IMG/VR virus record: IMGVR_UViG_3300021185_000618
Location: 1 to 28,344 of that record
Length of the DNA stretch: 28,344 nucleotides
Reading direction: 5' to 3' (one strand)
DNA from: a virus
Shown piece by piece: positions 1 to 10,058 of the stretch (position 1 is its first letter; the number at the start of each line of letters is the position of its first letter). The notes under the pieces are model-generated. The model was not told the DNA's origin. It searched no databases and saw only the letters and a list, made by a program, of their open reading frames with translations. Made by a program: the position numbers and the translations under genes.

Positions 1-1157
1 CATCCAATATTGCACCTATTACTAGCTTTGACTTAAACACTGACTTTGGTGCTGGCATTGATGTTACAGGTGATATTACTGTTACTGGGAATGTTGATGG
101 CAGAGACGTGGCTACTGATGGTGCTAAGCTTGATTTGATTGAAGCTGGTGCTACCGCTGATCAAACAGCCGCTGAGATAATGACTGCAATTCAAACAGTA
201 GATGGTGCGGCATCTGGATTAGATGCTGACTTACTTGATGGCTCCCATAAATCTGAAATTATTGCGCAAGCAGTTTCTGATGCTTCGGCTCAAGTTGGAA
301 ATGGATTGGTAACCTTGACTGTTGCCAATGGTCTAATAGGTGGCGGTTCCTTCAATCTAAACGATAGTGCCAACACAACAATCACAGTCGATCACGCAGA
401 CACTTCTAGCCAAGCAAGTATTACAAACTCACCTACAGATGGCATTGTGATCAAAAGTGCAGAAGTTGATACTTATGGACACATCACATCATTAAGTTCA
501 CAAGACCTAGATAGTCGTTACTATACAGAGACTGAACTAGATGGTGGACAACTAGACGCTAGATATTACACTGAAACAGAACTAGATGGCGGTCAGTTAG
601 ATAATCGTTATTTCACTGAGACAGAATTAAATGCGGGTGAATTAGATAACAGATACTTTACTGAAACAGAATTAACTGCGGGTGAATTGGACAGTCGCTA
701 CTATACAGAGACTGAACTAGATGGCGGTCAGTTAGATAATCGTTATTATACCGAAACTGAAGCAGACACAAAGTTTGTTGATGTAGCTGGTGATACGATG
801 ACTGGTAAGTTGATTGTCAATAATGACATTGAACAAGACCACTCAACAATGATTTCCAAGACAGCGACTACTAGCGCAACTGGTCAAGCAGACCTTTTCT
901 CATTCCCTCATGGGGTTTTCGGTAGTGCTGAGATTATTATCCAAGCCAAAGATGGTACTAATAGACATATCACTAAATTGTTGGTTACACATGACAGTTC
1001 AACAGCTATGGGTACAGAGTATGGTTCTATATCAACTGGTAGTGATCTTGCCACATATGATGTAGAGATTTCTGGACCGTTGCTGACACTTAAAGGTACA
1101 CCATCAAGTTCAAATACTACAACATATAAAATCGTGGGGACACTAATCGCTTCCTAA
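1..1157 (+). CDS. Tail-fibre-like protein, 3' part (5' end outside window)
   Basis: The reading frame is open from base 3, so the gene begins upstream of the window; the GTG at 108 is probably internal. The visible part is about 384 residues, rich in Thr, Asp, Gly and Asn, with low-complexity beta-type sequence such as GIDVTGDITVTGN typical of phage fibre shafts. A 15-residue tandem repeat (consensus DxRYYTETELDGGQL, five full copies plus a partial one) covers bases 510-761. The end (ITKLLVTHDSST and TLKGTPSSSNTTTYKIVGT) looks like a compact beta domain seen at the C-terminus of phage fibre or neck proteins. It is followed after 56 bases by the giant fibre gene, which has its own late promoter. 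A structural role is well supported by composition and context. The exact position in the virion (fibre, whisker or neck) cannot be said. Confidence 0.75.
   Translation, partial: SNIAPITSFDLNTDFGAGIDVTGDITVTGNVDGRDVATDGAKLDLIEAGATADQTAAEIMTAIQTVDGAASGLDADLLDGSHKSEIIAQAVSDASAQVGNGLVTLTVANGLIGGGSFNLNDSANTTITVDHADTSSQASITNSPTDGIVIKSAEVDTYGHITSLSSQDLDSRYYTETELDGGQLDARYYTETELDGGQLDNRYFTETELNAGELDNRYFTETELTAGELDSRYYTETELDGGQLDNRYYTETEADTKFVDVAGDTMTGKLIVNNDIEQDHSTMISKTATTSATGQADLFSFPHGVFGSAEIIIQAKDGTNRHITKLLVTHDSSTAMGTEYGSISTGSDLATYDVEISGPLLTLKGTPSSSNTTTYKIVGTLIAS
510..761 (+). repeat. 45-bp tandem coding repeat in fibre gene
   Basis: Five full copies and one partial copy of a 45-base unit encode D-(S/A/N)-R-Y-(Y/F)-T-E-T-E-L-(D/N/T)-(G/A)-G-(Q/E)-L. 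The first and fifth units encode the same 15 residues with a few silent base changes. The third and fourth form a variant subtype (RYF, AGEL). Regular spacing and invariant RY and TETE suggest a repeating shaft segment. Copy number may vary between relatives. Confidence 0.9.
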
Positions 1158-1162
1158 TTTGT

Positions 1163-1170
1163 TATAAATA
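1163..1170 (+). promoter_or_regulatory. T4-type late promoter (TATAAATA)
   Basis: Exact TATAAATA box in the 56-base gap between the two fibre genes. Transcription would start near 1176, leaving a leader of about 38 bases before the ATG at 1214. In T4 this box is read by the phage late sigma gp55 with clamp activation. The same mechanism is inferred here. Confidence 0.8.
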
Positions 1171-1213
1171 CAAGAAAGCATAATATAAGCCTAATCTGGG
1201 GAGAGTGAACCAC

Positions 1214-4200
1214 ATGGCAAATGATAAAAAATTCATAGTAAAGAACGGTCTGCAAACGGACAATAACGTTCTAGTTGGTACATCCACAGACGATGGTGTA
1301 AATAAACTACAAGTTACAGGAGCCGCAAAGGTAACTGGTACAGTAGAAGTAACCCAAGCAACCCCATCTACCGCGTCACTGACAGCGACAAATACTGGTG
1401 GTACTGGTGCTATTATTGCTAACTTTGTTGGTGATAGCCAATCCCTACAGATTACTAATTTCGCCACTGGCGATTACAGCCTTCTAAACAGTGGTCAAAA
1501 CAACGGTGTTAAATTCTACGACAATACTTCTGGTGTTGAAGTTATCTACAATGATGTGGTTGATTTAGAATTTGATAGTTCTGGTATTGACTTTAAACGT
1601 TCGCCAACTGTTAATGGTTCTATCATTTGGCATGCTGGTAACGATGGATCAGGCTCTACTCTTGACGCTGATTTGCTTGACGGAATTGATTCACTATCTT
1701 TTGTTCGCTCAGATGAAGATGATACTCTTGATGGTAACTATATCATCACAGGTAATCTTACAGTACAAGGTACACGTACAGAAATTGTTTCTGAAACAGT
1801 TTTAATTGCTGATAATATTATTACGCTCAACAGCAACTTTTTAACAGGTACTCCAACAGAAAATGCTGGTTGGGAAGTTTCTCGTGGTAGTTTAGTAAAT
1901 TCATCTCTACAATGGGACGAAACAAACGATTGGTTCAAGCTAATCTCAGCAGGGACAGATTTAGGTCGTATCATTACAACCGCTGATGAAGGTTCTGGTA
2001 ACAATTTTGATGCCGATACAGTTGACGGTTTGGAAGCGGCACAGTTCCTTCGTTCAGATGTTAATGACGTTGCGACTGGTAACTTAGAATTTGAAGGTAC
2101 AGTTGCTATTGGTAACGGTACTGGTTCGGCACTACTTACTATGCGTGGTGCGGGTAACAATAGAGTTCTTTCTTCTGACAATGGTAAAATTGGTTTCCTT
2201 GATGGAACCTTTGCTTATCAAACATATTCAGACTTAAATGGTGATTGGACTGTAGGTCGTCACAACATTGCTGAAAGATTTGTAGATAAAGATAACGCTA
2301 ACTATTTTGCAGAGCCAGCAGCCAACTCAGTATTCAACAATCTTGGGCTTGACAGTGACCTCTTCCACAATGGCAACGATGACACCAAAATATCATTCGG
2401 TACAGACACAATTGAACTTGCTACTGATGGCACAACAAGGCTAACACTTAATAATACTAATGCTGTATTTGCTAATGACATCATTGCACCAAGAATGTTG
2501 GATGCGTCTGACAATACTAAATTAATCGATCCTGCTGGAACTTCGGTTGTAAGCAATATTGGAATTGATACAAACATCTTCCATAATGGTGACACAGACA
2601 CAGATATTAACTTTGGAACTGACACAGTAAATGTAAACACTGGTGGTGCAACAAGACTTTCAGTAACTAATACTGGTGTCTCAGCTACGGTTGACATTAC
2701 CGCACCAAAATTTGTAGATTCGGCTGATGCCAACTACTTTGCACTTCCAAGTGGCACATCTGTTATGAGCCAAATCGATATCGACGATTACATTCGTCAT
2801 AACGGTGATACAAACACATTCATGGGCTTTAGTACAAATGACACAATCGTACTTGCTACTGGTGGTACTCCAAGACTTACTGTAACCGACGCAGACGTAA
2901 CAGCTTCAGTTGATGTTGTTGCACCAAGATTTGTTGACGCATCTGACTCAGCTTTCTATGCTGATCCAGCAGGAACATCTGTATTTAATGATCTTGGGAT
3001 TAATGATCAATTATTCCACAATGGCAATACAGGAACAAGTCTTGCTTTCGGTACAAATACTATTAACCTTTCTACTAATGGCTTAAGTAGAGTTTCAATT
3101 TCTGACACACAAGTTTCATCTACAGTACAACTTCGTGCGCCTGTATACTACTCACCAACAGGGACTACATACAGATTAGACCTCGACAGCACTACAACCT
3201 CTATGGCAGTTAATGCTAAGGTTGTTGTTGGTAACGTTGGGGATGATGTAAGATCAAATGACACTACAGGCGAAGGTGGTATTACACTTGCGCCATATGG
3301 AACAAGTGGTGGTGCTACAGCAAACCCAATATTCTCAATCTCTGGTGGTACTGGTGGTTTACCGCTAACATCATTAAATAAATTTGGAATGGGAAACAAC
3401 CCATTTGCTGTTAGCAACTTAATCACTGAAACTAGAGTTGGTGGAGTAACTGCAACTACTCTTAGAGGCGATTCATTCGGAAACATGTACCAAGTTATCG
3501 ACAATGATATGACTTGGGCTGTAACAGATTCGAGCGCAAACTTCTTGTTGACTGCTAATGCAACTGATGGTGACATTATCATTGGCGATCAAGCGGCTAC
3601 ATATGCAACTATGGACGCAACTCCAGTAGTTGGTTCGAAAACAAATAGTATTCTTCACGTAAGTGGTTCGGTTCAACTAACTAGTAACGATGACGCATTC
3701 GCAGTTGGTTCTGGCACAGCAACATTCCTTAAGGGTGATGAGCTAGGCTTTGGATCAGGTGGTGGTTTCTACATGGACGATACCGCTACGGTTAAAGTTC
3801 GTGGAGATAAAGATGTTTCTACTGCTGGTATCATGCAAGCCGCACAGTTTAAAGACGCCAATGATGATACTTTCTTTGGTGATTTTGCATCAACTTCAAG
3901 AATGAATAACATTGACGTATCTGGTACAATCAGACATGATGGCGATGTAAACACAAACATTGGTTTCCCAGCAAACGATCAAATTGCTTTAACAACTGGG
4001 GGAGTAGCTAGGCTTACTGTAACTGATACGGCTGTCACTGCATCTGTTGATTTAATTGCACCAAGATTGTTAGACTCGGACAATAACTCTTATCTTGTTG
4101 ATCCATCTGGAACTTCGGTAATGAACCGTATTGACCTTGACGATTACATTCGTCATAATGGCGATACTAACAGCTACTTTGGTTTCTCTGGTAATGACAT

Positions 4201-7200
4201 TTTCAAAGTATTTGTTGATGCCACACAGCAACTTAATATTGATGACAACTCTGCTAATTTTGCTCAAAACGTATACGCTCCAGCTTATTACGACAGCGAC
4301 AACAACTCATATTACCTAGACCCAGCAGCAGATTCTCAATTAAACACCATCGACATTGATGATTACATTCGTCATAGAGGTGACGTTACTACTCTATTCG
4401 GCTTCGATCAGAACGCAAGATTTAGAGTAAACACAGCTAATGCTAATCGTCTAAGTATTGACAACGACTCTGCCGACTTCACAGTAAATGTGTATGCACC
4501 TCGTTATTACGACTCAAACAATAATGCGTTCTACCTAGACCCAGCAAGCACATCTATCGTAAATGTTTTGAGAACAAACCAAATCCAAATGGACGGTACA
4601 TCTCTAACCATTGACTCACCATCAGGTCCTAAAGGGACTATTATGGTCGAAGGCGAAAGAGACAGCTATGCAGGTTACATGATTAGTAACGATTGGGGCT
4701 TTATATCTAGTGGTGCTACAGAAATGGGTCTGTATAACGAAACAGATAACGAATGGTCATTACTCGCCAATAGAAACAACTTCACAAGATTGTATTCTAA
4801 TAATATTCACCAAATTGGTGCTGAAAACGGTTACGGTTACGCTCCTAACAGAATGAGAGCGCCAATATTTGAAGATTCAGACAACACAGCATTCTATGCT
4901 GATTTGGCAGGTCAGTCAAGATTAAAGTCTGTTAAGGCTGGCGATAGTGCTATCTTTAACAACACAACATATCCTCTTGAAGTTAAGTCTGCCCAAGAAC
5001 GTATGATTGTAATACAAAATACATCGGCTGATGCCAACTTCCCATCTATATTCCACAACACAAGAAACTCTCGCTCTACTATGGGCATTTCGTTTAATAA
5101 TATTGGTGAAAAGTTTTGGTTTGAAGAAAATGGTAACTTCCAAGCATATGGTGCTGGTATCTTTGGTTCGCTTGCACTTAACGGTGGTAATGAAGACCTT
5201 GGATTGCTGAAAACATATGGTTCTGGTCTAGCTGACATGAAAATGTTTGATGCTTCAGATTATTGGGACAAACGTGTTATTCAACCTATGCAAGGTGACG
5301 AAAATGCGGCAACAACTTCAACCGCTGATTATGTGAAGGACGGAAGCGGACCTTTTGCTTCTTCTTATACTCTAAGAACAAATGGTTTCAGAAGCTTTGA
5401 CTCTGACTATATCCCTGTAGAACCAGGTGAAGAAATCTACGTCGAACAGGCCGTAAGATTGATCTCTGGGTCAGGTGGTAACTTCTACCTTGGTGTTAGA
5501 CAATACGATAAAGATAAAAATCCAATTGCTACTAACGATGGTATTGTGTACTTCGGTGCAAGTGCTGTTAATGTTACTTCGACTTCTTGGACGGAATATA
5601 AAGGCTACCACACGCTTCCAACATCACACACACCATTCAACGGCTCTGATGGTCTTGGTGTTCGTTTCGTAAGGGTTATTGCTCTTATGAACCACAGCGC
5701 AGGTGGTGCTTTGCGTGATTTCGGACCCCCTATTCTGAAAAGATCAGATGTACAAGGTAAGATCAAAGCCGATTCGATGGCTATTGATAATAGTGGTACA
5801 ATCGGTGTTAATCTTGATGTTGTTGGTACTATTACAGGCGATACTGTCATAGGTGTTAATGTTGACGCAACTAACTTCCGTGATGCTTCAAATGCAACGT
5901 ACTCATTCAATCCACGTACTGGTGGTAAAGTTGGTGGCACATGGGACTGGTCGAACGGTACTATTGACAATCTAAATAATCTTACTTTTGCTGATCCTGG
6001 CCCAAATGAAGGTATTCGTTGGAAGGGTGGTAATGAATGGGCGATCTTTGAATCTCCTGATAACCTAACAACAAATTCCTTAGGCAACCTACAATTTACT
6101 TCCGATAACTTAGCAGTAGGTGGATACGCCGCTGTAAGTCGTGCTACTATCACCACAGGTGGTGATGTTGTTGCGTCTCGTTATATGGATGCTCAAAGGT
6201 TCCGTGATAAAGACAATACAGCTTACTATGCTGATCCGGCTTCAACATCTGTATTTAATGAAGTTCGTGCTAACGAATATATTAGACATAATGGGGATAC
6301 TGACACTTACATTCGTTTCGTTGGTAATGACGATATGCAACTTGTTGCTGGTGGTCGCCAAATGCTTCGTATGGCAGAAGGCACTGATCCAGACAGACTA
6401 AGATTTGTTACTGATAATGATTGGACTGATGCTAACGGTGATTGGAACATGTCTCGTAATGTCAGTGTTACTGGTACACACACTGTTCTAAACGGTGCGT
6501 ATGCTAATATTTTCTACGATTCAGATGACAATAACTACTACGGTAATTTTGCTGGCACATCTGTAATGAATACGGTTCGTGGCAACCGCTTTGAAATGGG
6601 TAGTGCTTCTACTTACATTGATAACGTATCAGGTCAATACGGTACTATTAGAGTAACAGGTAATACTGGTGGATATGCAGGTTATGCAATCAATGACGAT
6701 TGGGTATTCATGTCAAGTGGCGCAGGGGTTGCAGGTATCTATAATGATACAAATAACCAATGGGCTACAATTTATCGCCAAGCAGGTGATACAGAACTTC
6801 ATTGGGCTGGTGTAGAACAAGCCTCTACTAAAAATGGCTACTTCTTAGGTACTAACGAAGTTCGTTCACCTATCTTCCGCGATAGTGATAATTCAACATA
6901 CTTCGGTGACTTTGGTGGCACATCAAGGTTCTTGGGTCTAACTGTTGACCAAGTTATCACAGGTAGTGTTTCTGGAAGTTCTGGACAATTACGTAGTAAA
7001 GAAAACCTAATTATTTCACCAAGCGAAGACAACGGCGAAACAATGGCGTTTGGTTTGGGAACTTGGAACAATGATGGTGCTTCACCTTATGCAGATTATC
7101 TACACTTAAAATCAGGTAATGATGCGGCTGACGGTAATGACAACTTGCTTATGTTCAAGAAAACTGGTGGGCGTGGAATGCGTCTATATTCTGGTTCGTT

Positions 7201-9676
7201 TGGTTCAACAACAGCTTATTCTTCATACTCTGATTTGGCTATCTACAACGCTAACCCAGGTGGTGGTACTAGTTCACAATTCTATGCAAGTAAATTCATC
7301 GACTCAGACAACACTTCTTTCTTCTTAGACCCTGCTGGTGTATCTAAGATCAAGCACCTAGAAGTTGCTGGCGAGAACCTTAATGCATCTTACTCACATG
7401 CGGCAATCGAAGTGCGTGAATACAACTACGGTGGCGCACAAACAGATAACGATGCTACTGCACCAAGGATTGGTTTCCATTGGGGTGGCAGAGTTGCTTC
7501 TCAGATCAGACTAGCTACAAACGCTGAAATTCAGATCAGAAACAACCCAGGTACTGGATACGAAAGCTTCCGTGCAAACAACATTTACGCACAGGGTGGA
7601 TCATATGCTGGACGTCACTATGATCGTGACAACACAGCTTATTATGGCGACTTTGCATCTACATCTGTAGTAAATGTTCTTGATGTTCGTGGCGAAATCT
7701 ACAACGATGGTTGGTTCCGTAACGATACATCTGGTCGTGGTCTTTACAGCACACCAAACAATATGCACTTCTATTCTAGTGATGCTGATAGTTGGAGAAT
7801 TCGTTCTGCACAGAATACATTGTCACTTGAGTTCTCAACGAACGCTGATGTGTATCGTGGTAGAGTTTATGCAACTAACTCGAATGAAATTGGTTTCTTA
7901 TCACAAGACAGTGGTTGGTCGCTAAGAACTACAAACGGTATAGTAGATTCACATCATAGCTTCTATGCTCCTATCATGTACGATAGAGACAACACAGGTT
8001 TCTATGTGAACCCATCAAGCGACTCACTATTCAGTGGTGATATTAGAGCAAACAGATTTGTACATAAAGATGATGTTACCCAAGACGATCAGTTTGGTTT
8101 GTACTTTGCATCTGGTGAATCTACTGCCTATGCGATTTATCGTGAGAGTGGTGGTTGGTCTAGCCCATTCCCTGATTTAAGAATTGCTTTCCATACGGGT
8201 CTTAAGTTTGGTGCGAATGCTAGTTATAATGGTATGCGTTTCTACGATGACTATACCATGGTTAATCAGGTTATGTCAATCAATAACGGTTCTGATCCAC
8301 TTGGTGCTAACGATGTTTATGTTAATAACTCATTGCAAGCTGGTGGCTCATTAAGAGCGCCTATCTTCTATGACTCAAACAACACAAATCGTTATACAGA
8401 CCCAGCCTCAACGTCTCAGATGGGTACGATTGAATGGGATCAGTTAAACGCAAGAGATCGTGGTGACTTTATTACCTTCTACGGTGATAACAGCACAAAC
8501 CACTCAATTTCTTCGAGAAATGCCTCTGGTGGTACTGATGACGATATTCGTATTAACTCATACGGCTCTGTTTATATTAACCTAGACTCAAATAACAACA
8601 ATACATCTGGCGCTGACTTTATGGTTGGACGTCACGGTCAAGCAACTGGTGGTATTGGTAACACTGACTTGTTTAGAGTTTATGGTGATGCAAACTATGC
8701 TTACTCAGCATACAGTTTCAGAGCGCCAATCTTCTATGACTCAAACAACACTGGCTTCTATTGTGATCCATCAGACTTCTCTAACTTTAACTCAGGTATG
8801 AGAGCTACAAATATCTATGCTCGTGATTGGTTCCGTAATGACAACTCTGGCGAAGGTATGTATAACCAAGCAACTGGTGCGCATTCGTATTCATGGCAAG
8901 GTCAGTATTGGGCTATCACTGGTAACAATAACAGTTCATCTATGTCTCTACAACTTAGAGCGACATATAACGGTACAATGTGTCGTTGGATGTATGGTGA
9001 CAGAACTTATGCTGGTGATCTTAACGCTGCTGGTCAATGGCAATTACAAACACGTCACCAAGATGGTTACTCTCCTGGTATACGATTTAGAGAAGAAGGT
9101 AACGAATCTTGGACAGGCAACGTAGGTAACGATGTTGGTAAGATTGAATATCACTCAAACCGTTTCTATATTGTTTCTGGTGCTAACTCAAACAGAATTT
9201 GTCAGTTTAGAAGAGATGGCTCTGATAGATCATACGTCGATAACAACGGTCTTTATGTTGGTACAGCTACGTCAGCAAGATGGGCTGACCTTGCAGAGAG
9301 ATATTCGGCTGATGAAATCTATCCAAATGCAACTGTTCTAGGTGTTAACCTTGACGGTGACTCTGAAGCTACTCTATGGCAACCGGGAATGCCTCTTTTG
9401 GGTGTTATCTCAACAAACCCAGCGGTTCAGATGAACGATATGGGTATTGAGCCAGGTTCTAAGTCTATAAAAGCACAAATGAACCCATTTGTTGCTCTTA
9501 AAGGTCGTATCCCATGCTTGGTAAGCGAACCAGTCAAAAAAGGTCAATGGGTAATCCCTGCTGGCGATGGTAAAGCTAAAGGTGTGGACTATGGAACTGC
9601 TGGTATAAATAGCTATGAGATAATAGGTATCGCGCTGAGCGATAGTGAAAATGGTGAAGTAGAGGTTAAAGTATAA
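1214..9676 (+). CDS. Giant modular tail fibre protein, 2820 residues
   Basis: Start chosen at the ATG at 1214 (MANDKKFIVKNGL), preceded by a purine-rich GGGGAGAG. A GTG at 1205 is possible but lies in that ribosome site. The N-terminal type MANDKKFxVKNGL is common in fibres of marine T4-like phages. Residues about 357 to 2510 hold some 19 copies of a module whose signature is D-x-(D/N)-N-x-x-(Y/F)-(Y/F)-x-D-P-x-x-x-S, usually preceded by AP-x-(F/Y). In the first half it is often followed by IRHNGDT..F.FxxND and a GG-x-x-RL strand. The last 130 residues form a distinct end domain starting RWADLAERY, also frequent at the ends of such fibres. I see no Ser/Asn self-cleavage motif of the Peptidase S74 type. 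Likely a long receptor-binding or adhesion fibre. The family is certain enough, but the receptor is unknown. The cassette at 9678 follows one base after its stop. Confidence 0.88.
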   Translation: MANDKKFIVKNGLQTDNNVLVGTSTDDGVNKLQVTGAAKVTGTVEVTQATPSTASLTATNTGGTGAIIANFVGDSQSLQITNFATGDYSLLNSGQNNGVKFYDNTSGVEVIYNDVVDLEFDSSGIDFKRSPTVNGSIIWHAGNDGSGSTLDADLLDGIDSLSFVRSDEDDTLDGNYIITGNLTVQGTRTEIVSETVLIADNIITLNSNFLTGTPTENAGWEVSRGSLVNSSLQWDETNDWFKLISAGTDLGRIITTADEGSGNNFDADTVDGLEAAQFLRSDVNDVATGNLEFEGTVAIGNGTGSALLTMRGAGNNRVLSSDNGKIGFLDGTFAYQTYSDLNGDWTVGRHNIAERFVDKDNANYFAEPAANSVFNNLGLDSDLFHNGNDDTKISFGTDTIELATDGTTRLTLNNTNAVFANDIIAPRMLDASDNTKLIDPAGTSVVSNIGIDTNIFHNGDTDTDINFGTDTVNVNTGGATRLSVTNTGVSATVDITAPKFVDSADANYFALPSGTSVMSQIDIDDYIRHNGDTNTFMGFSTNDTIVLATGGTPRLTVTDADVTASVDVVAPRFVDASDSAFYADPAGTSVFNDLGINDQLFHNGNTGTSLAFGTNTINLSTNGLSRVSISDTQVSSTVQLRAPVYYSPTGTTYRLDLDSTTTSMAVNAKVVVGNVGDDVRSNDTTGEGGITLAPYGTSGGATANPIFSISGGTGGLPLTSLNKFGMGNNPFAVSNLITETRVGGVTATTLRGDSFGNMYQVIDNDMTWAVTDSSANFLLTANATDGDIIIGDQAATYATMDATPVVGSKTNSILHVSGSVQLTSNDDAFAVGSGTATFLKGDELGFGSGGGFYMDDTATVKVRGDKDVSTAGIMQAAQFKDANDDTFFGDFASTSRMNNIDVSGTIRHDGDVNTNIGFPANDQIALTTGGVARLTVTDTAVTASVDLIAPRLLDSDNNSYLVDPSGTSVMNRIDLDDYIRHNGDTNSYFGFSGNDIFKVFVDATQQLNIDDNSANFAQNVYAPAYYDSDNNSYYLDPAADSQLNTIDIDDYIRHRGDVTTLFGFDQNARFRVNTANANRLSIDNDSADFTVNVYAPRYYDSNNNAFYLDPASTSIVNVLRTNQIQMDGTSLTIDSPSGPKGTIMVEGERDSYAGYMISNDWGFISSGATEMGLYNETDNEWSLLANRNNFTRLYSNNIHQIGAENGYGYAPNRMRAPIFEDSDNTAFYADLAGQSRLKSVKAGDSAIFNNTTYPLEVKSAQERMIVIQNTSADANFPSIFHNTRNSRSTMGISFNNIGEKFWFEENGNFQAYGAGIFGSLALNGGNEDLGLLKTYGSGLADMKMFDASDYWDKRVIQPMQGDENAATTSTADYVKDGSGPFASSYTLRTNGFRSFDSDYIPVEPGEEIYVEQAVRLISGSGGNFYLGVRQYDKDKNPIATNDGIVYFGASAVNVTSTSWTEYKGYHTLPTSHTPFNGSDGLGVRFVRVIALMNHSAGGALRDFGPPILKRSDVQGKIKADSMAIDNSGTIGVNLDVVGTITGDTVIGVNVDATNFRDASNATYSFNPRTGGKVGGTWDWSNGTIDNLNNLTFADPGPNEGIRWKGGNEWAIFESPDNLTTNSLGNLQFTSDNLAVGGYAAVSRATITTGGDVVASRYMDAQRFRDKDNTAYYADPASTSVFNEVRANEYIRHNGDTDTYIRFVGNDDMQLVAGGRQMLRMAEGTDPDRLRFVTDNDWTDANGDWNMSRNVSVTGTHTVLNGAYANIFYDSDDNNYYGNFAGTSVMNTVRGNRFEMGSASTYIDNVSGQYGTIRVTGNTGGYAGYAINDDWVFMSSGAGVAGIYNDTNNQWATIYRQAGDTELHWAGVEQASTKNGYFLGTNEVRSPIFRDSDNSTYFGDFGGTSRFLGLTVDQVITGSVSGSSGQLRSKENLIISPSEDNGETMAFGLGTWNNDGASPYADYLHLKSGNDAADGNDNLLMFKKTGGRGMRLYSGSFGSTTAYSSYSDLAIYNANPGGGTSSQFYASKFIDSDNTSFFLDPAGVSKIKHLEVAGENLNASYSHAAIEVREYNYGGAQTDNDATAPRIGFHWGGRVASQIRLATNAEIQIRNNPGTGYESFRANNIYAQGGSYAGRHYDRDNTAYYGDFASTSVVNVLDVRGEIYNDGWFRNDTSGRGLYSTPNNMHFYSSDADSWRIRSAQNTLSLEFSTNADVYRGRVYATNSNEIGFLSQDSGWSLRTTNGIVDSHHSFYAPIMYDRDNTGFYVNPSSDSLFSGDIRANRFVHKDDVTQDDQFGLYFASGESTAYAIYRESGGWSSPFPDLRIAFHTGLKFGANASYNGMRFYDDYTMVNQVMSINNGSDPLGANDVYVNNSLQAGGSLRAPIFYDSNNTNRYTDPASTSQMGTIEWDQLNARDRGDFITFYGDNSTNHSISSRNASGGTDDDIRINSYGSVYINLDSNNNNTSGADFMVGRHGQATGGIGNTDLFRVYGDANYAYSAYSFRAPIFYDSNNTGFYCDPSDFSNFNSGMRATNIYARDWFRNDNSGEGMYNQATGAHSYSWQGQYWAITGNNNSSSMSLQLRATYNGTMCRWMYGDRTYAGDLNAAGQWQLQTRHQDGYSPGIRFREEGNESWTGNVGNDVGKIEYHSNRFYIVSGANSNRICQFRRDGSDRSYVDNNGLYVGTATSARWADLAERYSADEIYPNATVLGVNLDGDSEATLWQPGMPLLGVISTNPAVQMNDMGIEPGSKSIKAQMNPFVALKGRIPCLVSEPVKKGQWVIPAGDGKAKGVDYGTAGINSYEIIGIALSDSENGEVEVKV
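9604..9611 (+). promoter_or_regulatory. Late promoter box inside end of giant fibre gene
   Basis: Exact TATAAATA followed by GCTATG, 66 bases before the ATG at 9678. It lies within coding sequence (around the AGINSYE residues), so codons could produce it by chance. Its position immediately ahead of the CHxS-tail genes makes it a good candidate for independent late expression of that cassette. Confidence 0.6.
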
Positions 9677-9677
9677 A

Positions 9678-10058
9678 ATGGCATCATATGCAACATTAAA
9701 TAATAATCTGCAAAGTCAGTGTGGTAGTCAGCTAAGGACTTTTGATAAGTCAGTTGGTTACTACATTAATGCCTATGTATATTCTGATGTTTATAACGGC
9801 AGTTATACCAGAGGACAATGGCATTACCAACGTTATGAGTATGTAAACGCTTCAAATAGTGTTTATAATAACTATCTTGACGGGCGTATCTATACTGGGC
9901 AGATCATTTATCAGCAAGACGTGATTGATTCAATCAATAGTGTTGTGAGAAGAACGGTTGATCTTATTGAAGGTCGCATCTCAAATAGAACCATCAACGC
10001 TTATTATTGTCACGCATCTTGCCACACTAGTTGCCATTCTTCGAGAGGACGCCGCTAA
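9678..10058 (+). CDS. CHxS-tail protein 1, candidate radical SAM substrate
   Basis: 126 residues. The body is rich in Tyr, Asn and Ser (SQLRTFDKSVGYY, YEYVNASNSVYNNY). It is followed by a helical-looking linker (VVRRTVDLIEGR) and a tail in which Cys-His pairs recur every four residues: C111-H112-A-S, C115-H116-T-S, C119-H120-S-S, then RGRR at the end. The start ATG is one base after the fibre stop; AGAGG lies 12 bases upstream, so translation may depend on coupling. Proteins of this size with a conserved body and a repetitive Cys/His/Ser tail next to radical SAM genes resemble precursor peptides of RiPP type; the H-x-S steps recall HxsA-type substrates. It may also be a virion protein whose tail binds metal. 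Not assigned to a named family. Function inferred. Confidence 0.72.
   Translation: MASYATLNNNLQSQCGSQLRTFDKSVGYYINAYVYSDVYNGSYTRGQWHYQRYEYVNASNSVYNNYLDGRIYTGQIIYQQDVIDSINSVVRRTVDLIEGRISNRTINAYYCHASCHTSCHSSRGRR

Noticed and set aside
510-761. CRISPR-like array from regular 45-base repeats
   Set aside because: The units are directly joined with no spacers and are in frame in a coding sequence.
1162-9341. Several open frames of 60-180 codons on the minus strand and in other plus frames across the fibre genes
   Set aside because: They are shadows of a repetitive, Ser/Thr/Val-biased gene, lack ribosome sites and resemble no protein.
1-9676. Diversity-generating retroelement acting on the fibre genes
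   Set aside because: No reverse transcriptase and no template/variable repeat pair with adenine-biased changes is seen in the window.
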